Source of the DNA: Streptomyces sp. NBC_01116
Lineage (GTDB): Bacteria; Actinomycetota; Actinomycetes; Streptomycetales; Streptomycetaceae
Assembly (NCBI RefSeq): GCF_041435495.1
Contig: NZ_CP108644.1
Location: 3,038,001 to 3,102,000 of the forward strand
Direction of reading: 5' to 3'
Length of the DNA: 64,000 nt
Part shown: positions 42,051 to 51,100 of the stretch, piece after piece
How the letters are laid out: each line of letters opens with the position of its first letter
How positions within the stretch are numbered: position 1 is the first letter of the stretch
Notes under the pieces: generated by a model
What the model saw: only the letters and a program-made list of their open reading frames with translations
Databases searched by the model: none
Told to the model about the DNA's origin: nothing
Position numbers and translations under genes: made by a program

Positions 42051-43122
42051 TGTTCTGTCCAGGGAGGTTGTGGACGGGTGAGGCAGGTCTCGGCTGAGGG
42101 GTCTTGAACGGGTGAGGACCTTCCGGGTTCGGTGTGGATTGCGACATCTCCACCAAACGATCAGAAGGCCCTCATGCCCCACCGTAATGCACCCTTGACC
42201 GAGACCGGACGCCTGCGTCTGGCCCGCTGCGTGGTCGAGGACGGCTGGCCTCTGCGCCGGGCCGCCGAACGCTTCCAGGTCTCGCCCACCACTGCCCAGC
42301 GGTGGGCCGCCCGCTACCGGGCCATGGGCCAGGCCGGCATGAGCGACCGTTCCTGCCGTCCGCACCGCAGCCCCCGCCGCACCCCGACCCGCACCGAACG
42401 CCGGATCATCAAGGTCCGCATTACCCGCCGCTGGGGGCCGGCTCGCATCGCGGGCCTGCTGAACCTGCCCGCCTCCACCGTCCATCGCGTGCTGACCCGC
42501 TTCGGCCTGGCCCGCCTCGCACACCTCGACCGGGTCACCGGGACCGTCATACGCCGCTACGAACGCGACCGGCCCGGCGAACTCGTCCACGTCGACATCA
42601 AGAAGCTGGGAAACATCCCCGACGGCGGCGGCCACAAGACCCTCGGCCGCCAGGCCGGCCGCAAGAATCGCAAGAACGCCGGCTACAGCTACATCCACAC
42701 CGCCGTCGACGACCACTCCCGCCTCGCCTACAGCGAGATCCACGCCGACGAGAAGAAGGAGACCGCCACCGCCTTCTGGACACGTGCACACGCCTACTTC
42801 ACCAGCGTCGGGATCACCGTCGAGCGGGTCCTGACCGATAACGGCGCCTGCTACAAGTCCCACGCCTGGCGCGATGTGCTGGCGGCGGCCGGGATCACCC
42901 ACAAGCGAACCCGGCCCTACCGGCCCCAGACCAACGGCAAGGTCGAACGCCTCAACCGCACGCTCCTGGACGAGTGGGCCTACGCCCGCGCCTACCGGTC
43001 AGAACAGGAACGACGCGACGCCTACCCTGCCTGGCTGCACACCTACAATCACCACCGCGGACACACCGCACTCGCAGGCAAACCACCCGCCAGCCGCGTC
43101 CCCAACCTCACTGGGCAATACA
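42051..43122 (+). mobile_element. Intact IS481-family insertion sequence
   Basis: 1072 bp. Terminal inverted repeats: left TGTTCTGTCCAGGGAGGTTG, right (reverse complement) TGTATTGCCCAGTGAGGTTG, matching further into the element. It is flanked by the 6-bp direct repeat ACTAGG (42045-42050 and 43123-43128), an N-CTAG-N target duplication typical of IS481. It carries one full transposase gene. The clean duplication and intact gene point to a recent insertion between the LAETG gene and prfB. Confidence 0.95.
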
Positions 43123-43127
43123 ACTAG
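42174..43127 (+). CDS. IS481 family transposase
   Basis: A 317-residue DDE transposase. N-terminal helix-turn-helix (LTETGRLRLARCVVEDGWPLRRAAERFQVSPTTAQRWAARY), then the rve integrase core with the catalytic triad: first Asp in ELVHVDIKKLG, second Asp in VLTDNGACYKS, and Glu in TNGKVERLNRTLLDEWAY. The ATG at 42174 has AAGG 6 nt upstream; an upstream in-frame ATG is not needed. The TAG stop is at 43125-43127, outside the IS right end, and is supplied by the ACTAGG target duplication. The gene is thus complete only when inserted at CTAG. Confidence 0.96.
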   Translation: MPHRNAPLTETGRLRLARCVVEDGWPLRRAAERFQVSPTTAQRWAARYRAMGQAGMSDRSCRPHRSPRRTPTRTERRIIKVRITRRWGPARIAGLLNLPASTVHRVLTRFGLARLAHLDRVTGTVIRRYERDRPGELVHVDIKKLGNIPDGGGHKTLGRQAGRKNRKNAGYSYIHTAVDDHSRLAYSEIHADEKKETATAFWTRAHAYFTSVGITVERVLTDNGACYKSHAWRDVLAAAGITHKRTRPYRPQTNGKVERLNRTLLDEWAYARAYRSEQERRDAYPAWLHTYNHHRGHTALAGKPPASRVPNLTGQYN

Positions 43128-43207
43128 GCACCGGTATGGGGGTTCATGACGGCTATTCGGAAGCCGGACTGTGACGCATCGGGCACAGGTCCTCCGCAAC
43201 GCGTGAA

Positions 43208-43233
43208 GGCCCGGACAGTCGCCTGTCCGGGCC
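43208..43233 (-). terminator. Hairpin terminator after prfB
   Basis: GGCCCGGACAG-TCGC-CTGTCCGGGCC, a perfect 11-bp stem, 21 bp beyond the prfB stop. Confidence 0.85.
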
Positions 43234-43253
43234 CGACCTCCGTACCGCCGAGG

Positions 43254-44360
43254 CTACTTCTCGCTCTGCTTGCGCCAGCGGATGCCCGCTTCGACGAAAC
43301 CGTCGATCTCGCCGTTGAAGACCGCTTCGGGGTTGCCCATCTCGAACTCCGTACGCAGGTCCTTGACCATCTGGTACGGGTGCAGGACGTACGAACGCAT
43401 CTGGTTGCCCCAGGAGTTGCCGCCGTCGCCCTTGAGCGCGTTCATCTTCGCCTGCTCCTCCTGGCGGCGGCGCTCAAGGAGCTTCGCCTGGAGGACGTTC
43501 ATCGCGGACGCCTTGTTCTGGATCTGCGAGCGCTCGTTCTGGCAGGAGACGACGATGCCGGTGGGCAGGTGGGTCAGCCGGACCGCGGAGTCCGTGGTGT
43601 TGACGCCCTGTCCGCCGGGGCCCGAGGAGCGGTACACGTCCACGCGCAGCTCGGACTCGTCGATCTCGATGTGGTCGGTCTGCTCGACGACCGGGAGCAC
43701 CTCGACGCCCGCGAAGGACGTCTGACGGCGGCCCTGGTTGTCGAAGGGCGAGATGCGGACCAGGCGGTGGGTGCCCTGCTCGACGGAGAGCGTGCCGTAG
43801 GCGTACGGGACCTGGACGGCGAAGGTGGTCGACTTGATGCCGGCCTCTTCCGCGTACGCGGTCTCGTAGACCTCGGTCTTGTAGTTGTGCCGCTCCGCCC
43901 AGCGGATGTACATGCGCTGGAGCTTCTCGGCGAAGTCGGCGGCGTCCACGCCGCCCGCCTCGGCCCGGATGGTCACCAGGGCCTCGCGCGCGTCGTATTC
44001 GCCGGAGAGGAGCGTGCGGACCTCCATCTCGTCCAGCGCCTTCCGCACCGACTCCAGCTCGGCCTCGGCCTCCGCCTGGGCGTCGGCGTCGCCCTCGTCC
44101 GCGGCGAGCTCGAAGAGGACTTCGAGGTCGTCGATGCGGCCGCGCAGGGTCTCCGCCTTGCGGACCTCGGCCTGGAGGTGGGAAAGCTTGCTGGTGATCT
44201 TCTGGGCCGCCTCCGGGTCGTCCCACAGGGACGGCGCCGCAGCCTGCTCCTCGAGCGCGGCGATGTCCGCCCTCAGCGCATCCAGGTCCAGGACGGCCTC
44301 GATCGACCCCATGGTCGAGGAGAGGGACTTCAGCTCTTCGGAAATATCGACGACTGCCAC
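43254..44360 (-). CDS. prfB: Peptide chain release factor 2
   Basis: A 368-residue RF2, which releases the peptide at UGA and UAA. The codon-reading SPF motif ([16 protein letters not shown]) and the catalytic GGQ ([20 protein letters not shown]) are intact. The first 100 residues form the helical domain 1. Unlike E. coli, there is no in-frame UGA and no programmed frameshift: the frame is continuous from an ATG at 44360. It is followed by a hairpin terminator. About 115 bp separates it from the kinase gene upstream. Confidence 0.97.
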   Translation of the reverse strand: MAVVDISEELKSLSSTMGSIEAVLDLDALRADIAALEEQAAAPSLWDDPEAAQKITSKLSHLQAEVRKAETLRGRIDDLEVLFELAADEGDADAQAEAEAELESVRKALDEMEVRTLLSGEYDAREALVTIRAEAGGVDAADFAEKLQRMYIRWAERHNYKTEVYETAYAEEAGIKSTTFAVQVPYAYGTLSVEQGTHRLVRISPFDNQGRRQTSFAGVEVLPVVEQTDHIEIDESELRVDVYRSSGPGGQGVNTTDSAVRLTHLPTGIVVSCQNERSQIQNKASAMNVLQAKLLERRRQEEQAKMNALKGDGGNSWGNQMRSYVLHPYQMVKDLRTEFEMGNPEAVFNGEIDGFVEAGIRWRKQSEK

Positions 44361-44474
44361 GGGTCCAGCGTAACGGCTGGGCGGATGAAGCTTGCCCTCG
44401 CCCGGAAACCGGTTGCGGGTCCCGACCGGGGCGAGGGCTCCCGGAGGCTCTGCCAGGGGGCGTCCGACGTGTCC

Positions 44475-45722
44475 TTACGGGGTCGCCGGGGCCGAGTTCT
44501 CGCTGTCCTGGGGCGCCGGGCCCCCGTCGCCGTCGCCGCCGGCCAGCAGGCCGCCGACCACGACGGCCGCGCAGAGGGCGAGGGCGGCGACACCGAGGGT
44601 GATGCGGCGCTTGCGGACGGCCGCCGCCTTGTTGCGGGCCGAGCCGGGCCGGGGCCTGCCCGGGGCGCGGGGCGCGCGGGCCGTCCCGAGGGGGCCGCCC
44701 GCCAGCTCGTCCGGCGCGGGGACGCGCATGCTCGTGTGGGTGTCCCGGTTGGAGTCGGGAGCGGAGCCTGGCACCAGCGGGACCGCGCCGCGACGGCGGG
44801 GCTCCTCGGCGGCCGGGGTGTACTGCTGCTCGTCGTAGGCGGCGGGCTGCTGGTCGTTCTCCTCCGGGCCCGGCTCGTCCACTTCCAGCGGCGGTATCCC
44901 CGCCAGCAGGGGCAGCAGGTCGCGCAGCCGTACGGCGAGCTCCGAGGCGCGCAGCCGGGAGGCGGGCGCCTTGGCCAGGCACTGGACCAGGAGCTGCCAG
45001 AGCTCCTCGGGGATGCCGGGGAGCGGGACGACGGTCTCGGTGACGTGGCGGCGCAGGACCGCGCCGGGGTGGCCGCCGCCGAAGGGCGTGAATCCGGCGA
45101 GCAGCTCGTAGAGCACGGTCGCCAGGGCGTAGATGTCGACGGCGGCGCGCGGCGGGAGGCCTTCGACGATCTCGGGGGCCAGGTAGTCCGGCGTACCGAT
45201 GATCTTCGTGGCCTTGGTGCGGCGCGGGGTGTCGATCAGCTTGGCGACGCCGAAGTCGGTGAGCAGGGCCGGGTGCGCGCCGCCGGGGCCGAGCGGGCCC
45301 TCCATGTCGAGCAGGATGTTCTCCGGCTTGACGTCCCGGTGGACGATCTGGGCCTTGTGCGCGGCGGCGAGCCCGTCGGCGACGTCCGCGATGATCGCGA
45401 CGGCGGCCTCGGGGGCGAGACGGCGTTCGCGGTCCAGGCGGGTGCGCAGGTCGGTGCCGCGCACGAGTGTCATGACCAGGGCCAGGTCGTTGCCGTCCAC
45501 GACGAGGTCCCGGACGGCGACCACGTGCGGGTGGTCGAGCCCGAGCAGGGCGGTGCGCTCCTGCACGAAGCGGCCCACGAGCTCCTGGTCGGACGCGAGG
45601 TCCTCACGGAGCAGCTTGATGGCGACCGGGCCCTCGGGCCCTTCGCCGAGCCATACCGTGCCGGCGCTGCCGCGCCCCAGGATCTGGTGGGCCGTGTACC
45701 GGCTGCCGATATTCCGTGCCAA
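44475..45722 (-). CDS. pkaB: Membrane-anchored Ser/Thr protein kinase
   Basis: A 415-residue PknB-type kinase. Kinase domain about residues 5-265: LGRGSAGTVW (glycine loop), VAIKLL (Lys), IVHRDVKPENILL (catalytic loop), DFGVAKL, GTPDYLAPE and the DIYALATVLYELL region. A Pro/Glu-rich linker leads to a C-terminal membrane segment (ITLGVAALALCAAVVVGGLLAGG) and a short outer tail; no PASTA repeats. Start: TTG 45722, because GAGGGAG lies 5-6 nt upstream. A second kinase gene precedes it in the same direction. The pkaB name rests on remembered gene order next to prfB and is not certain. Confidence 0.9.
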   Translation of the reverse strand: MARNIGSRYTAHQILGRGSAGTVWLGEGPEGPVAIKLLREDLASDQELVGRFVQERTALLGLDHPHVVAVRDLVVDGNDLALVMTLVRGTDLRTRLDRERRLAPEAAVAIIADVADGLAAAHKAQIVHRDVKPENILLDMEGPLGPGGAHPALLTDFGVAKLIDTPRRTKATKIIGTPDYLAPEIVEGLPPRAAVDIYALATVLYELLAGFTPFGGGHPGAVLRRHVTETVVPLPGIPEELWQLLVQCLAKAPASRLRASELAVRLRDLLPLLAGIPPLEVDEPGPEENDQQPAAYDEQQYTPAAEEPRRRGAVPLVPGSAPDSNRDTHTSMRVPAPDELAGGPLGTARAPRAPGRPRPGSARNKAAAVRKRRITLGVAALALCAAVVVGGLLAGGDGDGGPAPQDSENSAPATP

Positions 45723-45988
45723 GACTGCTCCCTCAGCGGCTGGCGGTGGACCCCCGATCGACAAAGCTACGCGGCGTCCGGGGTGTCACGCGCCCTGGAT
45801 GGCGCCGACCTTCACTTCTCGGGGCCAAATAGGCCCTGGGAAGTCGACAAAGGGACAGAGTTACGGGTCGGACCCGCCCGGCCGGCAGAGGTCGGGCCGG
45901 CCCGGCCGGTGCGGGTCGGGTCCGCCCGACCGTGCCCGGCGAGCACCGCCCGACCGTCGCGGGTCGGGCGGCGTCCGGTCGTTTCGGG
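45723..45988. other. GC-repeat spacer between the two kinase genes
   Basis: No gene. Repeated GGGTCGG and complementary CCGACC words (about 45862-45985) can form several alternative hairpins; one or more probably end the pkaA-like transcript. The kinase start at 45722 has its promoter or read-through here. Confidence 0.5.
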
Positions 45989-47674
45989 TCAGGCCCCGCC
46001 CGAGCTGCCCGTGCTCTCGCCGAGCTCGGAGATCCAGCCGGTGACCGTGCCGATCGCGTCGCCGATCGCCTCCCAGTAGCCCTTGCCCTGGGCGACCCAT
46101 TCCTGGAGCGGGGTCAGCTCCCAGATGAGCCAGCCGGCGACGATCAGGAGCACCACGGTGAACAGGCAGCCCTTGAGGCAGCCGAGTCCGGGGATGCGCA
46201 TCGGGTTGGCGCCGCGCTGCCTCGGCGGACGCGGCTCGCGCGGTGGGCGCGCGGCCGGCTGCTGGGGCTGTTGCGGCTGCGGAGGCGCGTACTGCTGCCG
46301 CTGGGGCTGCTGCGGCGGCTGGTAGCGCTGAGGCTGATGCTGCTGCTGGTGTTGCTGTTGCTGCGGCGGGTACTGCTGGTGCTGCGGAGGCGGCTGGCGG
46401 CGCTGGGGCGACTGCTGCTGGTGCTGCTGATGCTGCGGCGGCTGCTGCTGGCGCTGCGGGCGGCGCCGCAGGGGGTCCTGGCTCGGGTCGAGGTACTGGA
46501 CCTGGGTCTGTTCGTTGCGGTCGCGGGCCGCCTGGAGCTGCGACTGCCAGGGGTGCGGGCCGTCCGGCTGCGGCGGCCCGTCGGGGCGCTGCGGCACGGG
46601 CGGCATGACGGACGTCGGATCGGCATGGCCGCCGGGACCGCCCTGGCCCCCGGGTCCGGACTGCGGGAGCACGCTGGTGGCGGCGGGGTCGAAGGAGCCC
46701 GCGTTGCTCGGCAGCACCTGTGTGGGGTCGGCGGCGCCCGGGGTCTCCGGGACCGCGGTGGGCGCCGGGTCGGGGGCGAGCAGGGCGCCCACCCCGTCGG
46801 CGGCGGCGATCTGGGCGGAGTTCGCGTGGACGCCGATGCCCGAGGCGACCGTACGCAGACCGCGGGCCAGGTTCTCGGCGCTGGGCCGCCGGTCCGGGTC
46901 CTTGCTCAGGCAGCGCTCTATGACCGTCCACAGCGGGGCCGGGACGTTGGAGGGACGGCGGGGCTCCTCGCTGAGGTGCCGGTGCAGGACTTCGAGGGCG
47001 GTGCCCCCGGCGAACGGCGGGCGGCCGGTGACCAGCTCGTACAGCAGGATGCCCGCGCCGTAGATGTCGACGGCAGAGGTCTGCGGGCGGCCCTCGGCGG
47101 ACTCCGGCGCCACGTAGGCGGGCGTGCCGACGAACTCGTGGGTCCGGGTCAGGCCCGGGGAGTCGGCCAGGCGCGCGATGCCGAAGTCGGTGAGCATCGG
47201 GTGCATCTGGCCGTCGCGCTCGTCGACGAGCACGTTGGCCGGCTTGAGGTCGCGGTGGACGACGCCGTCGGCGTGGCTGGCGGCGAGCGCGTCCGCGATC
47301 TGCGCGGTGAGCAGGGAAGCGGCGACCGGGGTGAGCGGGCCGTTCTCGCGGAGGTAGCGGTGCAGGTCGGGGCCGTCGATCAGATCCATCACCAGGGCGA
47401 GGAGATCGCCCTCGACGACGAGGTCCCGGGTGCGCACGATGTTGGGGTGCGTGAGCCGCAGCAGGACGGAGCGCTCCCGCAGGAACCGCATCACGACATC
47501 GGCGTCGTTGGCCAGCTCCTCCTTGAGGACCTTGATGGCCACGGTCTCGCCGGGCTGACCCGCGACGGCTGCCTCGGCGCCCGCGGTCTCCCGCTGGCGG
47601 GCTCGCCAGACGGTGCCCGTGGCGCCGCGTCCGAGCGGCTCCTCGAGCAGGTACTTGCTGCCTACCGGCCGCAC
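45989..47674 (-). CDS. pkaA: Membrane-anchored Ser/Thr protein kinase with Gln/Pro-rich linker
   Basis: A 561-residue PknB-type kinase. Domain about residues 5-270: LGRGATGTVW, VAIKVLKEE, VVHRDLKPANVLV, DFGIARL, GTPAYVAPE, DIYGAGILLYELVTGRPPF. A long linker follows that is increasingly Gln/Pro-rich (QQQPPQHQQHQQQSPQ and similar, about residues 400-485), then a membrane segment (GCLFTVVLLIVAGWLIW) and a short outer domain without PASTA repeats. GTG 47674 has GGGAG about 9 nt upstream. S. coelicolor PkaA is described with a Pro/Gln-rich region, which fits; the name is from context. Between its end and the next kinase lies about 265 bp of GGGTCGG-type GC repeats. Confidence 0.9.
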   Translation of the reverse strand: MRPVGSKYLLEEPLGRGATGTVWRARQRETAGAEAAVAGQPGETVAIKVLKEELANDADVVMRFLRERSVLLRLTHPNIVRTRDLVVEGDLLALVMDLIDGPDLHRYLRENGPLTPVAASLLTAQIADALAASHADGVVHRDLKPANVLVDERDGQMHPMLTDFGIARLADSPGLTRTHEFVGTPAYVAPESAEGRPQTSAVDIYGAGILLYELVTGRPPFAGGTALEVLHRHLSEEPRRPSNVPAPLWTVIERCLSKDPDRRPSAENLARGLRTVASGIGVHANSAQIAAADGVGALLAPDPAPTAVPETPGAADPTQVLPSNAGSFDPAATSVLPQSGPGGQGGPGGHADPTSVMPPVPQRPDGPPQPDGPHPWQSQLQAARDRNEQTQVQYLDPSQDPLRRRPQRQQQPPQHQQHQQQSPQRRQPPPQHQQYPPQQQQHQQQHQPQRYQPPQQPQRQQYAPPQPQQPQQPAARPPREPRPPRQRGANPMRIPGLGCLKGCLFTVVLLIVAGWLIWELTPLQEWVAQGKGYWEAIGDAIGTVTGWISELGESTGSSGGA

Positions 47675-48166
47675 GTCATGCGCTCCCTGCTGATCGTGGT
47701 GCTTGCGGTCCCCCAGGGGTGTCTTGCCGCCCGGGCCCGCCCGAATGTTCCGGCCCACTGTAGTGCCGCCGAACGGGGCACCGGGTGCCCGCGTTTCGAG
47801 GGAAGACGCGCGGGCCGCGTGGAAGGTTGCCGCACGGCTGGCCACAGACCGGTCGGACGTTCGGTCACGGGGGTGGATTTCCGTCCGGCATCCGGCGGGC
47901 AGCTGCCGGGAAACCCCTCCGAGCGGCGGGATCCGGACGCAAGCAGGCACTTTTGCGCCCACAGCCGACCATTCAAGATCATTTAAAGGTGACCGCCGGG
48001 CGTGTTGTCAGCGGCAGGTGCGAGGATGCCTCCAGCACGGATCTGCGAGGTCGGAGTCTCGCGGTGCGTGACGACCTGTACGGACGACGTGTCCGTGCCG
48101 GGTGGGGGGAATCACAGGGCGTTTCCCCTGCCGGGCACCCCCGCGCAGAAGGGACCGCCGACGGCG
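47675..48166. promoter_or_regulatory. Divergent promoter region, kinase / FHA gene
   Basis: About 490 bp without a supported gene. Notable are the 15-bp palindrome GGGCACCGGGTGCCC (47776-47790) and an unusual AT-rich patch (CAAGATCATTTAAAGGTGA, near 47974-47992), which stands out in this GC-rich DNA and may mark a promoter for the FHA gene. An earlier start for the FHA gene at GTG 48089 is possible. Confidence 0.4.
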
Positions 48167-51100
48167 ATGCAGATCCGGCTGACCGTCCTCGCGCCGCGCA
48201 GCGGCCAGACCTCGGCGCGCACCTGCGACGTGCTCGTCACCGCGCCCGCCGGGACAGCGCTGGCCGCCGTCGCCTCCCAGCTGGCCGCCGCCGTGTCGGG
48301 GCCCGAGAGCTCCCAGGGCGGCGGGGCCGTCGTGCTCTTCGCCGGACGGGAGCGGCTGGACGGTCACCGCGTCGCGCTGGGCGAACCGCCCCTGGTGGAC
48401 GGCGCGGTGCTCTCGCTCCAGGTCCCCGGCGACGACGAGGCGACGGACGACCCCGTTCCGGCCCAGCTCCACGTGGTGGCGGGCCCCGACGCGGGCGGCG
48501 TCCACCTGCTGCACGGCGGGCAGATCCGGATCGGCCGCTCCGCCGACGCGGACGTCCCGCTCGACGACCCGGACGTCTCCCGGCTGCACTGCGCGGTGAC
48601 GGTCGCCGACGACGGCCGGGTCTCGGTCGCCGACCTCGGTTCGACGAACGGCACCTCGCTGGACGGCGTCGAGGTGCGCGAGCGGCCGGTCCGCCTCGCC
48701 CCCGGCGCGCTGCTGCGGCTCGGCGAGTCCGCCCTCCGCCTCACGGCGGGCTCCCGTCCGACGAAGCTGCCGACCGCCCCGGACGGCGAGGGACACCTGC
48801 GGGTGGCCCGCGCCGAGACGGGCTCTCCCGCCGCGGGCCACGGCTCCGGCGGGCCTCTTCCCGCGCACGCCCACGGCTACGGCGCGCCGGCCTCCCCGTC
48901 CCCCGCCTCCGCCTCCACGGCGCCCTCCGGGCCCCACGGCGGCTCCGGAGCCCCGGGTTCCTCCCCCGACGCGGCCTCCTGGCCGGAGCACGCCGGGGCC
49001 GGACCCGGCGCGTATCAGAAACACGGCCCCCACGCCCGCGGCGAGGAGTTCGCCGACGCCCCGACGCCCCGACGCGGCATAGGAGCATGGGCGAGGCGGC
49101 TCAAGGGCGGCGCGAAGGCCGAACAGGCTCCGGGCCCGGAGACCGGCGCCGGGCGGCGTGGCGAGGCGTACGGCGCCTCCCCCGCCCCGGACGGTCCGGG
49201 CGGCCCGACAGCCCACGGATCAGCGACGTCCGGATCAGGCGCGCACGGCTCGGGCACGTACGGCTCCGGCTCGGCGTCCCACGACTTCACGGGCGGCTCC
49301 CCCGATCCGTCCGGCGGCCCGTCGGGCGCCGGGCACCTCGCCTCCCCGGCATCCCCCGGCTCGCCCTTCTCCGCGCTGCCCACCGCCCCCGAGGGCACCT
49401 GGCCGGATCCGGCGGCCGTGCTGCTGACCGCGCTGGGCCCGGGTCCCCGGCTCTGGGAGCGCCACCCGGAGCACCCGGAGGCGCTGGTGGTGCGGCTCGG
49501 CACGACCGACCGGGCCGAGGTGCCCGCCGTGCCGGTGACCGTGGGGCTGCGGGAGGCCGGTTCGCTGGGGCTCGCCGGTCCGCGCGCCCGGCTGGCGGGT
49601 CTGGCCCGCGCGACGGTGGCGCAGCTCGCCGCGCTGCACTCTCCGTTCGACCTGGAGATCGTCCTCATCAGCACCGACCGCTCCCGGCCGCTGGAGGAGC
49701 GGCGGCGGGAGTGGTCCTGGCTGGGGTGGCTGCCGCATCTGCGCCCGACGCACGGACAGGACTGCCGGCTGCTCCTCGCCTACGAGCGTGAGCAGGCGGA
49801 GGCCCGTACGGCCGAGCTGGTGCGCCGCCTGGACGAGGGCCCCCTCGGACCCGGCTGGCCGCACCTGGACCGGGCCTCCGTGGCCGAGGCGGCCCGCGCC
49901 CACACGGGCCCGCACACGGTGGTCGTCCTGGACGGCGACCCCGGTACGGCGATGCTGCGCGAGACCACGGCGCGGCTGGCCGGGGCGGGCGCGGCGGCCG
50001 GGATCCATCTGATCTGCCTGGCCGAGACCCCGTCCTCCTCCCCCACCTCCCCGGTGGCCGCGACGTACGAGGCGGCCTGCCGGGCCTCCATCGCCTTCCG
50101 GGAGTGCGGGGCCGTCGCGATGCTGAGCGGGGACGTCGCCACGGCGCTGCGCCTGTTGCGCACGGCGGGCGGGCAGGCCGCGGGGCACGGGACGGTGGCC
50201 GCGGTGGACGCGGTGTCGGCGGCCTGGGCCGAGCGGTTCGGGCGGGCCCTGGCACCCCTGCGCGAGGAGGGCTCGGCCGCGCTGGCGGGCCGCCCGACGA
50301 CCGCGGCGCTGCCGCCGTCCGCCCGCCTGCTGGACGAGCTGGGCCTGGCCCGGGCCACGCCGGCCTCGCTGATGGCCCGCTGGGCGTCCACGGCGGAGGC
50401 CCAGCCCGGCGCCTCGGCACCCCGGCCCGCCGCCCCGGCCCGCTCGGAGCCGGACAGCCCCAATTCCGGGCGCACCCTCAGCGCGGGCCCGCGCGTCGGC
50501 CCGCAGCGCACCGCCGCCGCCTCCTCCGACCGGGACTCCGGCCGCACGCCGTACCCGGCGGCGGGCGCCCCCGACCCGGAGCGCACGCCGTACCCGCCGC
50601 TGGACGCCCGCGACTCCGGGCGCACGCCGTATCCGGGCTCCCAGCGTTCCGGACCGGGGCAGGCGTCCGGGGCCGGGTCCGGGGAGCGGGCCGACGCCGC
50701 CGCGCCCCCGGCCGGGGCCACCCGCACCGGCCGCCCGGTCCTCGTGCTCGGGGCGGGCCCCCGGGGCCCCCTGAGCGTCGATCTCGCCGACGAGGGGCCG
50801 CATCTGCTGATCGAGGGGCCGCCGGGCAGCGGCCGCACCGAGCTGCTCCGGGCCGTCGCCGCCTCGCTCGCCTCCGCGGCCCGGCCCGACCGGCTCGGCA
50901 TCCTGCTCGTCGACGGATCCGGCGGCGAGCACGGGGAGCGCGGCGAAGGTCTGCTCCCCTGTACGGAGCTGCCGCATGTCTTCACCCACCTCGTGGCGTG
51001 CGACCCGGTCCGGATGCGGGAGTTCGCGCAGGCCCTGGGCGGCGAGCTGAAGCGGCGCGCCGAGCTGCTCGGCGACCTGGACTTCGCCGCCTGGCACGAG

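Noticed and set aside
43129..43200. Remnant gene between the IS and prfB
   Set aside because: Short frames here lack start sites and similarity; the pre-insertion sequence reads as ordinary intergenic DNA.
43254..44360. Programmed frameshift in prfB
   Set aside because: The frame is continuous with no internal TGA near the start.
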